64,000 bases of DNA from Apostichopus japonicus (taxonomy: Eukaryota > Echinodermata > Holothuroidea > Aspidochirotida > Stichopodidae), in the NCBI RefSeq assembly GCF_037975245.1, contig NC_092576.1, positions 8,030,001 through 8,094,000 on the forward strand, given 5' to 3'. Positions 25,915 to 39,300 of this stretch are shown in pieces. Within the stretch, counting starts at the first letter, position 1. The number at the start of each line of letters is the position of its first letter. The position numbers and the translations under genes are program-made. Below the pieces are notes generated by a model. It saw nothing but the letters and a program-made list of their open reading frames with translations. It had not been told where the DNA came from and searched no databases.

Positions 25915-26460
25915 CTGTGGTTGAAAATAATCGCAAGACTTAGTCAAAACCGGTTCTGTCAAGAACCCTCAATATGATTAACAAAAATCACATGTCGCCC
26001 CGCTTGTTTCTTTTTAGATATTTCATACCATACAAGGCCGCCTTAGTTTTTCTCAAGTAAAACATTCGGGCAGTGACTGTATCAACAGTCATTAGTTTTT
26101 ATGATGAAGAGACAGCCGTTTCATAGCATGGATTATTAAGTGAAAGCAAAGATCATTAGTAGAAACAAGTATCATTGTTACAAGCAAGGATAACTAGTGA
26201 AACCAAGGATCCTTAGTTATAACATGGATCATTAGTAAACACAAGGATCACAAGTTAAAACAATGATTATTAGTAAGGATTAAGTATTATTAGTAAAAAC
26301 AAGGATGGAAATGTGTGCATAAGTGCAACCTGTTTGTTGAGTCATTAGTTGATTATCAGGTAAAGCATATTGAGTCTGGGCTGTTTATAAGTTTCACTTC
26401 CGATTCTTTCTGCAGGCTGTGGATGAACATGAAAGAAGATAATGTTTTCTTAAAATATAT
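25915..26460. repeat. degenerate GGATCATTAGT-type minisatellite
   Basis: From about 26100 to 26310, words such as AAGGATCATTAGTAAAAACA recur at irregular spacing of 20-30 bases. The rest of the interval is AT-rich and shows no exon. Confidence 0.55.
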
Positions 26461-26850
26461 ATATTAATTTTATTATTATTACCCCGTTATTTATATAGTG
26501 CATAATCCGAAAGTTCTATTCGCTTATACTTAACCCTGGTCATCGGTAACTTTTCACACCTACACACCAAAGTGTGCGCAGTTCAAACAATCTCTCCTGG
26601 GGCACCACAGTGCACCAAAGCCACGTGTCCCCTAGGGGACTTCCCATAGGGTGCAGCCACAAACCGGCGCACGCAACTATATTTACAAATCACCTCGCAA
26701 GTCCCCATTTATACACCTGGGTGAAGAGAGGCAATGGAGATAAAGTGCCTTGCCCAACGACACAACACAATAATCTGACAAGGGCTAGAACTTTTAATCC
26801 TTAGATCACAAGTCTACTGCCTTAACCACTTGATCACAACGCCCTCAATG
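26460..26850 (-). mobile_element. tRNA-derived SINE (minus strand)
   Basis: Read on the minus strand, a tRNA-like head has an A box in GTGATCAAGTGGTTAAGGC (26837-26819) and a B box in AGTTCTAGCCCTT (26792-26780). A conserved-looking body with GGCAAGGCACTTTATC follows. The 3' end is CACTATATAAATAACGGGG plus an (AAT)n tail at about 26480-26462. This is the standard SINE plan; the family name is not assigned. Confidence 0.6.
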
Positions 26851-26999
26851 TGCAAGATTGCTAGCAAAATAGTAATTCGATTTCAAACTTTACACTTAAG
26901 TATTCAATAAGGCATAGCAATATGAATTGTCTGCATCATATAACGTAGGTAACAGTCCCATAAAGATGTACATATTCAACGTTTGCAAAATGATACCAC

Positions 27000-27163
27000 G
27001 CCCATGAGTTTCATTTTCACTTTGCCTTGTGAGCCTACGATCAAAAGCTTTCACTGCATTTTCAACTGTTATGTATTAGCGCCCATGAGTTTCATTTTCA
27101 TTTTGCCTTGTGAGCCTACGATCAATAGCTTACACTGCATTTTCAACTGTTATGTATTAGCGT
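27000..27163. repeat. 82 bp tandem duplication
   Basis: Two adjacent copies of an ~82 bp unit (starting CCCATGAGTTTCATTTTCA at about 27001 and 27083) differ at only a few bases. No gene is associated. Confidence 0.85.
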
Positions 27164-29220
27164 AAAAGGAAATTGATATATGAGCAGTGTTTATATAGGA
27201 CGAAATGAAATTGAATTAGTTTATATAAGGGGTTTCCCTTAATCCATAGAAAAGGAGAAACATCTCAGCTTGATGTAACGTGGTTTTAAATGATCATTTC
27301 GGAATTCTGTATGGTGCAAACCTTCGGTTGGAATTTCTCTTCCCTCTGACCAATGAACTACATATGATTACAGTAACTAATAACTACTATATGGACTTCA
27401 TTGATTTCTTATCGGGTTAACAAAGATATCTCTTTAACAGGTACGTATGTTTCTGTTAATAATCAAAAAGTACCGATAAGTCAGACAATAAATTGCAACT
27501 TCTCAATGTGAAAATCAAAATTTGTTCCCACTAAACAGGGAAAAAAAGTATATCAATTGAATGCATTTCAATCGTCCCAGGAATAATACAAGTATGAATA
27601 AACTGCAAATCGTCAAATGGTATGTAACAGACTATAAAACATATTTCTCCTTGATGTATTTCTAATTTCCTATATAACTTTAAGGTTTCCTAAGAATGGA
27701 CCCTTTAATCAGAAGCTTTTCACAATTGAAGAAGCTACGACACTTAGTCTAACACATGAACTATAGCGGCAGTCCTTCACATGTAACATAAAACTCAATA
27801 GGAAAAGAGAACACTGTTGTAGCCTTACATAAGATGTTTGCAGAATATTACAAGTATATGCGAAGAACATTGGGTGTTGGATTGTGTCAATTGTGCTCTG
27901 TAATTAATCACTGCCTTAAATGACTTAGAAGATCACGTTTTGATTGAGGTATTGGAATGTACATAACCATGCATTTGTATTAAGTTTTCTTCACAGCACT
28001 GAGAAGTCAACGACATCCTTATTTAGCCGTTAAGGAGCAGTCTAGAGATCACATTTTAAGCTCAATATCTTGAACCAAGATTAGATAACACTCAGTTTTT
28101 GTATCTAAAGTCTAAATTATCATATCTTGATACTCACTCTTTGTACCAAGTTGAAATTTAATACTCTAAGGACTTTAATTTTGGACATAGACTTAGTTTA
28201 GTCTGTTAAATGAGGCTACCATATAACGCTAGTCTAACAAGGAACAACATGATGAGTACTGTAAATAAATACAGGTTTCGATTTCATTCTCTGATTAACA
28301 TATTGTTCTGTTTCATGGACATCAAATGAACCCTGACCTCAACTTAAACCGTAAGCGTGTGGTACCCATTATGTCAAATGTTATATATACGGAACATAAA
28401 ATTTATTCCAAATTCCTTATACAGTCCATTGAGTTGTGCAGTTAAAAGTTTAGTAGTACTTAGCAAACGCTCCATACTTGAAAAGTACTCGAACAGTCTT
28501 TACAAGATTATATTAATAACATTCAATTTAAGGTATTCGCCGATAGGGTAAATTTATCAGATGCCAAAATAGTCTTGGTACCCTCTGAGAAAGTCCTTCA
28601 GACCAAGTGTGTAATATTGAAAATTGTAATTGATGTATTTTAAGTTGTAATTTATATTCAAGATTTCTTTAGCACAATATCACAAATTCCGTATTTCTTT
28701 CGATTTTTTCCCCGGAGACATTAAGTAGTGGCCCCGACGACAATGAATGGGTTTATCTAACTACAATGATTTATTGTATAACATCAAACAGTCAACTTCC
28801 AATCTACTGCTCAAATGTGCACTCTGAAGAGTTTTACACTCAACCGAAACTCGTATTAATTACTACCAGTTGTTACATTGGTACGAATTGTGTCTTTAAG
28901 TATCCTATGATAATGCTTAACAAATATATTATTATAACCTATGTTGTCTCTGTCTCTCCCAACAAGCCAACATTTCATTCATTTATTTCATTTTATTTGT
29001 TTTTTCACAACATTATTTATATATTTATATGACATATAACAAGAGAATAGCATTGGTACAGAAAATTTACAATCAAATAAATATAAGGAAAAATTACAAT
29101 AATTAATATTTTACCCTATGTTGTCTCTGTCTCTCCCCCAACAAGCCAACATTAACAATGCTTAGAAAGTATAGTATTATATAATATACCTAACTTGCCT
29201 CTCATTTAAAAGTTCATACA
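27164..29220. other. AT-rich intergenic region
   Basis: Nothing coding could be supported. A short direct repeat (CTATGTTGTCTCTGTCTCTCCC, near 28938 and 29114, ~176 bp apart) marks a local duplication. Confidence 0.45.
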
Positions 29221-29999
29221 ATCATGCTTCCATGTTAGTAACCCTACAAATCAAGATAAAAAAATTGGAACTGAAGACCGTATGCTAGGTAATTACCAAC
29301 TTCTTATTTCATTTAATCTGAAATTGAGTGTACCAATTAAATAAACAATAACTTTTTACCAAATTTAAACCTTTTGTTAGCTAAATGTTCCAAGAAAAGG
29401 ACAATCGGTCTTCAAGGCCGTTTGCTAGGTAATCACCAATAACGTATTCAGTTAATCTTATATTGAGTGTACCAATTACGTACCACTGACTTTGCACGAC
29501 GTGGAAATAAATATATTATTACGCTAAATATATTAAGCTTTATGCTAACATATATTTTAATATTCTATAATAATGCTTAGAAAGTAAAGTAATATACCCT
29601 TAAACGAAATACAATCATGGGTTACATGCACGCCCACATATACATACACACACACACACACCCATCCGCCTGCATAACTACAAAGGTTACGAAAAAAGGG
29701 ATGATTTGACAACCAACTTGGGTAGAATTAGGATATGAGATAAAACATTTTCGAGACGATGCTTATCTTTCATTGCTGTGTATAATGATATCATAACATG
29801 CAGGAAATGCTAACTTAGTCAGCATCATTATATTCCAAGCCGACCTAGATAACAATTCTTCCACATTGGACCAGAGTAAGGGAGACACTATCAAGTAGGC
29901 AGCCGTCAGATAATAGTCTGTGTAATAGTTTTCCAAATTATATTATTGTTATTATTATTATTAACGTTGTCTCGAGAAATAACATGCTGTATGTAACCA

Positions 30000-30120
<121 letters not shown>

Positions 30121-30397
30121 CTTTTTAATGCATAAATTGAAATAGATGGTTCTTTAAACCTCAAGGTTGCTTGCGATTAGATCTGTTTGAACTTTAGATA
30201 AGCAACCAGGAGGGAATACATCAGGGTAGTTAACCTGCAATTTCGAACCTACTCATTTTGTAGATGTTGTGAGTCAAGCGTAATTGTTAATCGCTCGAAA
30301 TCACGGTCTCTTTATCGAACAATAATTAAGTCCAAGTTTTAATGCTTTTGGTTCTTTCACTCATGTTCTGCAGGGTAACAACTTTCTTCAATCGTCC

Positions 30398-33300
30398 ATG
30401 ATGCAGGTCTTAAAACATCTATGGATAATCGTCACTATATTCATTCTACACGGTAGGACAAAGAGTCAAGTTCTTTGTTTTTTTTAATAGTTATCGTTTA
30501 TTTAGCCTCGATCTAATAGAGTTTAATAGGTTTTATCTACATTTTAAATCTTGGTGACACATGTATTATCTGCCCTAAATCTTGGTGGTTGAGGTCACCA
30601 TGATTTTTGTTTCGTTATCATTTCAGTTAAGGCAAGTATGTATTATTGCAACATTGTTTTTACTTTTTATTGGTTGAAGGTAAAAATATGTTTTTTACGT
30701 CAACTTTTGCTTCAAATCGAATTTCGTAAGCCTCAATGCAATCTGTTTCTCAGAAAATAGATGAGCCGTTTAAATTTCATTAATTAACTCTTTAGTTTGG
30801 ACCGGTACAAGATATTACCGGCTATATACTAATAAAGAAGTTTGTGAATTTATATACACGCATCCCTTTCAGTTGCTCTTATTACATGTTGATGTGTAGG
30901 TTTACTAAAGAAGGAATAAATTGTCGTTATTTTCATAGAGAGAATACTAATTGCTATTTTTATCATAAATTATTTATTTTGATGAGAAATACACTACTCT
31001 TTTTTATTTTAATTCTAAACCCAACCGTTTTAGGTATTCAAGGTGTTTTGACAGACTGTACAAGTCACCAAAATGCTCAAATCGGCAGTAGTTGGAAAAT
31101 TGACTGCAGGCTACAAGGAGATTGGAGCGAAGTTAAATATTACCGCGATAACCCGGTCGAAGGAAATTTACTGATCATGTTTAATCAAGGTAACCATTCA
31201 ACATGTGTCTGTCAAGGTCTCGAATATGAGTCAGTTATTCCGATGAGAATCTACCATTAATACACACTTCTATAATAAACACTTATATATATAGTACTTG
31301 TACATTCTTAGATACATTTTTACTTTCACTTTGTATGATTGCATTATGATGATGGTGATTTTTTTTATATCGTATAATACGAGTTCATTAAATCATATCA
31401 CTAAATGTATTAAACTTGTTTATGTTCAAGGAATAATTGCAACCCCTTTGTATGAAGTTACCATGAATTAACACTTATATAGTACTTATACATTCTTAGA
31501 TACATTTTTACTTTCACTTTGTATGATTGCATTATGATGCTGGTGATTTTTTTTATATCGCATAATACGAGTTCATTAAATAATATAACTAAATGTATTA
31601 AACTTGTATATGTTCAAGGAATAATTGCAACCCCCTTGTATGAAGTAACTGAAAAGGTAATGCAGAGTAAAGGAAAAGAGGAAGAGAAAGGAAAGTGATG
31701 AGTTGAGCTGAGTTGACACATATGAAAACAAATGAGGCAATTTAAAGATTGAAATATATAATACTAGTTCATGTACGCCAACGCCGCGGTATCAATTGCC
31801 CAACTAGTGACTGTACGAAACTATTTACTTAATATTCTTGCATTGGTTATACATAAACTCTCCTAAATGTTCACACCGTGGCTGTTGTCCTACTAATGTT
31901 ACTGTTAGTGCTGCAGTGTGCCATGGCAGTGTGCCACTTATTCATTAGGGGTAGTGGGTTGTATTGAAACTAAGGGATTTTTTGTTTTAAATTTAAAAAA
32001 ATCTTTTGATAGGAAAGGCTTGATATGATAGTCTTAGTATGAACTGTTCTGGCTGGAGAATCATTCAATTTTTTTTCCTTGCTGTTTTAATATAAGATAT
32101 CATACGTCATCTCGTTTCTACTCCGCTTTCAAGATAATGAGACGCGTAGATTTGGGTTTGGACAAGATATCGATACCATGGATATTGATGAAGATGGCGC
32201 CATAGTTATCAACAATGTTACAATAGATCACATAACTGTGTATACGTTGATATACACCGACAGAGATGGGCATGAATATCAACATGAATTTATAATTATA
32301 GGTAATGTTAATACCATTTTTTTAAAGAGAACATTCTATAGTAACATGTTACTTAAAAAACAATATGTTTAGCTTGTAACCTTATTTCACGGTTAGGTAC
32401 AGCAGCAAAGCAATCATAAATGACGTTTGGCGAATCACAAAGAATGAAATATAATCCAACAAATTAATACTAAGAAAATGTTAATACGAATTGGCATATT
32501 CTGATTTGCACGTAAAAACAACTTTCTGAACTCAGTGTTTAAAAGTTGTATGATTCCAGAAAAATATACTTTTGAAAATAATTAAAGGAGACATAAACCC
32601 ACAGAATTATTTAGGTTATTCTAGGGCAGAAATATATGCAGATTCTAAAAATCAACACCATTTTCCACGAAATACAACCATATTCCAGATATGATCCAAA
32701 CTTTGAAGGCTTATGGGAGCCGCCATATTTGATCAAAAATTTTTCAAACCACCGCTTTTCAAGCCGGAAGTGACGCTTTCGATTCACTTTCGATTTTTTT
32801 GTTGCCAACTTATAGCAGAAAAATAATCTTTGTAACCATTGATTTTATTTTCTCATTATAAATGCGTATTTACTTTTTTTGTAAATTATAATATTTGAAT
32901 TTGTGCTTTTTCAATCGATATAATTTGTTTAATTGCTTGAAAAGAATAAAATACGATCGAAAAGAAATACTCTTACTCTCGATAAAGATCGTCATTAGTT
33001 CCGCGAAAAAACACGATAAACAACTTGAAGAGCACAGGCACTCGTAACGTTATGTAGGTGTACTCCGTGTTTATATACCATACACCTACATAACGTTACG
33101 AGTGCTTGTGTGGAAGAGTACCTCGAATTCACTGTTTTATTGGTCATATTTCGTAAAACCAAACATATTTGGCTTTTTACTGATCGTGTTTCTTTCACTC
33201 CGTAAATATATTCAGTTTCACTTTAAAGCATTCTTTGTACGGAATCGAACAAAAACTCAGCACTTGCCACAAGCAACTTTGTTTACGACTTAGGCTAGGC

Positions 33301-36300
33301 GTTTGTCAGCCTAACATTATTTCTTTCAGTGCGTAATTCGCAGGCCCAGGCACATCAAAGTTAAGTACGTAGGCCTAAAGACATATCGTATTTTTTGGTT
33401 GAAAATGGAACATTTTGGACTTGAGGGCTATCAGTTTGAACCCGAGTATACTGAAGCTGAAATGGTAAATTTAGCTGCTGAAAAAAATGCCACTGACACT
33501 GACTCAGTTGGAAGTGAAACTGAGACTGATACTAGTGAAGAAGATTATTGTTTGTGTGGAGAATGTGAAGCTATGCCTTCTGAAAAGGAGAATGTTTGTT
33601 GCCACTCGGTATTTCGGCAACATGAATTGGATTTTGGAGCCTGCATCACTGAAGACCCGAACTTTGCTGCAGTATGCTTGCAGAAATTAGTTTTGGAGCT
33701 TGCTTTCCAGCAATTTCTTCAATACATAAAGAAACCGCCACTTGCAGCCCAGGCTCAAATGAACAACAGGTTAGTTTTTTTTAATTATTTTTTTATAACA
33801 ATTAAAATTAGGCAACCCTTCACTACTTTGATGTTGCTGTCTATCTTGATTTTCATTCGAATATGCACAGTAAATCAATGCAGCATTTACACCATTGAAC
33901 TCTATTAAATACTGCTTTACAATTTTAAGACCAGACACTTGCCAACAGGAGTTTTGTTTAAGTTTTCCTCATTCAAGACACATTTAGCCCATGGATCTCC
34001 ACTTTGAAGATCTTCGGAATGTGGTGCATAGAATGCATCCAAGTTTGAAGCTGCAACAGCTCAGTTGAGCAATTTTCCAACAGCCAACCTCAATGCAACA
34101 TAAAAGAAATGGAATCCTGAAATGATCTTATTCAATATGTAAAATGTGATTGTTTTCCTTTTATTTCAACAGGCAGAAAAGACTCATGGCTTATAGACAG
34201 ATCAGTTTGTGGGCAAGCAGAGGTCAACCCTTAGGAAAAGGCAACAGGAGAGTGTTACCTTCCTGCTGTGTCATGCGGATCAGGGCAGAATTTACTGATG
34301 ACACCTTCTCAGGGTACCTTGAAGTACAAGAGGCATTAACTATGGATTAAAAGGTGATTTTTCAATTTTCTATTTAATGGTATATAGCCCTGCTTATGTT
34401 TGTGAGTTTATTTTTGTCAAATAACTGTATAAACAATTATTTGGTTAAAGTTTAATATCAGTTCTACTGTACAGCACATTTAGAGAGCTGCATTTAGGTA
34501 AATCATGACGCAGAAGAACTGCATCCTTTTCAATGCCATTTAGCTGGCAATAACAGGTGGGATAAAAAATGCCAAAGTATTCCTTTTAATTTAAATTTAT
34601 TTAGCAGTGAAGCATCGTTGCAAAACATGAAATTCATTTGTTTTTATGTTATAATTTTTGTGTTATCAGAAGAATTTATGAGGTCTTTTTTTTTCTTGCA
34701 GATCAGAAGATATCGGTTTTGTTCATATGAGAGGGAAGGATGCGTAACTCTTGAATGATTATAACTCAAGATTTGGGATCTTTCATATTTATTTAATTTT
34801 GTTTTTACTATACCTGTAGTAAAAATTGTATATATCCATTCCTCATGAAAAATACTGAGAGGCTTCTATTAAACAATATTGTAAAGGATTTCAGGTTTTG
34901 CAAAGAATAAAGGCCCAAAATAGAAAATATACTGTATGTGTTTTACTCTAATTATATTTTCAGGTCTGATGAATATAAGCAGATAAATGTTTTGCTGTAA
35001 CTGCATAATATTTTTTTGGCAGTAAGTAGCTTAAATTATTGACAAAAATGTGTTTGGTAGAGACAAAAAGGAGCATATTTCCATTTGCTTCCACCAGGGA
35101 GGAACACCAGCTTAACCCCCATGAATGGCCTGAAACTGAAGTAAAAGTTAGATACATGTCCCACAAACTTCAGAGTTTGTCAAGCTACTATTTCCACCCT
35201 ATTCCATTCTTTATATTGTGATATTAAGTCCTTTCTGGGATCCAACATCTATCCACTCATTCAAAGTAGTGAAGGGCTTTGACTCCTACCCCACACATTC
35301 ATTTACCACATATCAGTATTCATCCCCTTTCATATGATTGGTAGGTTTTCAATAGCATAGTAGATCTGTCTAGCCTTGGCATGAAAAAGATCTTATTGCA
35401 ACAGGAAGATATCAACCACTAGTCTTGCATTGCTTAACTGTAGCATCCTCAATTATGTAAAATACTATTTGAACATACAATATAAGTTGTAAAATATTTC
35501 ACCGACTTAATTTTACAGAGAAGCATATCAAGTGGATAAAGCAAGCAAATACCTGTGGTGTATTGTCTCAAGTAAAGAAATGCACATACCATAATGTTTG
35601 TCATTGTCAAGAAAAATGTATTTCCACAAAATATCACAAGCACAAGGTCTACAGGTATGTAAAGAAAATATAAACATCAAACACAATATATGATGAAATG
35701 GTAACAACTATTCAAATAAATGGTGAAAACAGTTTGCAAAATCGCATGAGTTGAAAAAAAGCAACATCTCTGTCACAAATGAAACTATATGATAATAATA
35801 TGAGACTATCAAACAATGGATAAATGATTGAACAAATTTATCTTGCACAAACCAAATCATGAAAGATGTGAAAATTTATCTAATCTTCAGAATAGTTTGT
35901 TTGGTTTGAATGGGTATTTTGCATCCCAAAGGTCATATAAAGATACAACAGCCATTTTATAAACCAGTTGTAAAAACTAGTTGAACACTGGAGATTGAAC
36001 CTGGGAAGTTGTTGTAATAGGCGAAACACTAACCACTAAACCAGGGAGGTTTACGATAGTTTAGAATAATTTGTACACATGTTTAAATAAAACGTTAACA
36101 ATATACACAGAATTATGAAAATATGACTGCAGCAACAACTGTGACAGTCATTGATGAATACATAAAAAAGAGAATGTTTCACTTTGTTGTACATAAATCT
36201 TAGCATTACAAGCAAGGTGACCTTATAAACAATAACATTGTTAATAGTTGAATAACATTTCAACTCATCATTAGTGAATACATAAAAAAGAGAATGTTTC

Positions 36301-39300
36301 ATTTTGTTGTACATAACTCTTAGCATTATAAGCAAGGTGACCTTAGAAACAATAATAGGGTTCATAGTTGAATAACATTTCAACTGATCGTTGATGAAAG
36401 ACTAATCATTACAATGGATAGTATACCAAGCCCAACATAATCCAATCAAACAAAAAGTTAATGAGATCATAAAAAAGCAAATACATGGAAACAATATGTA
36501 ATATTGCATAGGTGAAAGGCATAGAGTTGAAAAGTTTTCTGGGTATTTATCTTTAAAAATGAAAATGCACCTTTATCAAGGTAAGTACTATGAACAAAAT
36601 GATAGTAGGCCTATATATTTTTTATTATGAATTACTTTATTTTTCAAGGTTCTCTTTCTAACTTTGGCAGTAAATTTTTTGCTCAAATATGCAAAAATAT
36701 TTATTAACAAGCTGCTGATAAAATTAATTGGCAAGTTTCTAGTCCTCGGCTTTCAAACATTATTGCACTTTCTTGTAAAGCAAAAAATGAATTGGAGTTA
36801 AGATAGAAAATTCCTGCTGATGCCAATGAAAAGAAGCATACCGGATAAAAACGTGATTAGTTTACCACCAAATTTTTCTGTTAAAAAAGATACACAGTAA
36901 TCAACATTAAAAGAAATAAGCTTAATTAAGAAGAAAATGCTGAACTTAAACAATACAAAATTTAAAACCTAGAAGCATGGCTCTTCAACATTTCTTCTTT
37001 TGAGGGGGCTTCAGTTGGTGCAATTTTTTTTGCAGGCGCTGCTGGCACAGGGTCAATTGTACTTGTCTGTCTTCGATATACAACCCCTTTCATTAAATCT
37101 TTGACATAATCATAGTTCTTGGCTTCATACCTCGCCTTCAGCACCCAACTCTTCGTCATTTTTGTAAATACCTTCTTGTATTGTACTTCCCCTCGTGCGG
37201 ATGAGCCTTTGTGAGGCTTCTTCACAACGGCCTTTGCCCGTCCAACATTCTGGTTGTGGTCAATTGCAGCTAACTTCAAGCGAGCTGTCATTGATGAATA
37301 ACCGAACTCTAATCTCTTTGGCGCATACTTCAAAAGGACATTGTGGAAAACTTCAAGGGCACCAGTATGCATGAATTCTGCAAGAAATCTTATGTCCTTC
37401 AAAAGTCGCTTAGCCAGGGCTACCTTCTTCAGTGCCTCGTGGGCAGATGATCCTGCCTTGAGCCATATTTTCTTTCTCTGCTGCAGATCTGTCAGTGGAT
37501 CATGGCCACATTTCTGAAATAGTGGTAAGTTAGGATCATCTGACCACTCATGCTGTCCTAGAACATGGTAGACCATAGATGACCACATCTGCACCAACAG
37601 CTCCTGGTCCTTGTTGCAAGCTCTGGCACAAAACCACAGATGGTTGATAATGGATTTGATCCAAGGTTCCAATTCTTCATTTCCCTTTTTCTTTGCCGCT
37701 TTGCGCAATTTGCTTTTGATATTTTTCGCTAGGTGAAATATATCAAAATTATGTTTTACAGAACTGTACTTAGTACGCATTAATTTTCTTATTCCTGTGT
37801 GACGGTCAGTAGCAAATCTTTTTACATTAAGTTTATAGTCATTAAGGACTCTATCCATACACCTCTGGAAGCCCACTGCTTCCATTCTTTGAGATGCCCC
37901 AGTCTCTGAAACTTGCACCAGTTCCATGTCTACCACCTTCTCTGAACTGACATCCATCAAAGAGTAGCTACAATACTTTGCTGAAAACCCTGGTGAATCA
38001 CAACGCCCATCATCAATAAGATCAGTTGGGGATCCTTTCAATTGGTCAACCACTGCCTTTTGATGTGCATCCCAATAACTGTTAATCTCTGGGATGAGGT
38101 ACATCTTCTGAAGGTCATAAAATGTAGTGGCAGAAAAGAACTGCAAATTGAAAAATTTCATGAACTGAGCAACTCTTTGATATGTCAGTCCAGAGAACAT
38201 GGTAGCCGCAGAACAGAGGAGGTTACCAATGGGCATCCTACCATCTAAGGGCTGGGAGGTCCACTTCAACACAACATGGCCAGAAATACACTTCAATGTT
38301 GCAAGCAAACCTGACCCAACAACTTGCTTTTCTATATCTGTAACACTACTTGAACATTGGGAACATTGAATATGATAACAGAGCTGTTCTATGTTCGCCT
38401 CAAATACTGTATACTTTTGTTCCTCTACTGCCTTTGTTGCAAAGGAGTCAGTGATTGAAAAGATGGGTAGGTCTGCGTCCGGTTCATAGTGTGGATCTCG
38501 CTTTTCATCATCCTGGCATCCTTTATCGCTGCCATCACTGTTGTCCTCAGCTTTTTCAATTTAAGGGGGGACTTGTGTTTCAAGGACCTCTGTGGTGGCA
38601 ATGTCTCTTGCTGCGGTGGGGTCTCCTGGGGTGGAGCCATTCCCTCAGAGGACACATCTGCTGATAAGAAGCTGTATGGGTGGTCCAATTCCACTGTACA
38701 AGCATGGTGTGTTTTGACTTGTGGTACACCAGCTTGGCATCCCATCTCTGTAACGTCAGTATATGTCTGAGTTGATGCGCAAACACTGGACAAGGCATCC
38801 TGTACAAGAATAAATAAAAGAGCATAAACACTCGAGTTAGACTAACATAAGAGAAACATCGATTTAAATCTGCCAAAAAGAAAAAAAAGAAATTTTCATA
38901 CATTATAAATGATAAAGGTAGGCATTAGAATAAACCTTGAAAAAAATGACAAAAGAGTAAAAGGGTTTGAAAAATTCTCATGCATGTTTTCCAAAACCTG
39001 CTTGTAAAGAACAAATTCTCTGGTCCATAACTGGCTGATATCTAATTTCAAGGATTGAACTGTACCAAAAATATTGGTACAACATTTAAGGCAGTGACAT
39101 ATCTACTAATTTATTTTGACACCCAGTTTTACTATGTGAGTGCAAAACTGTATTGCGACTTAATGTAATGTAAAAACATAGGAAAGAAATGAGAAAATTT
39201 TAATATGCCTTTTCAACCAATTTGCTTTTTGAAATGTGCAGTGCTCTACCTTTACAGTACTTGTTTATAGGGGCAACCTGCCTGCCCCCATTTGTTTTCC

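Larger units (their letters stand above)
34351..36961. other. non-coding middle of the Kolobok element
   Basis: No exon was found between the two convergent genes. Features here are a tRNA-like SINE segment (35985-36050) and the ~120 bp tandem pair that follows it. Confidence 0.5.

Noticed and set aside
35985-36050. Functional tRNA gene on the minus strand
   Set aside because: A and B boxes are present, but no complete acceptor stem or anticodon arm could be folded; annotated as a SINE-type relic instead.
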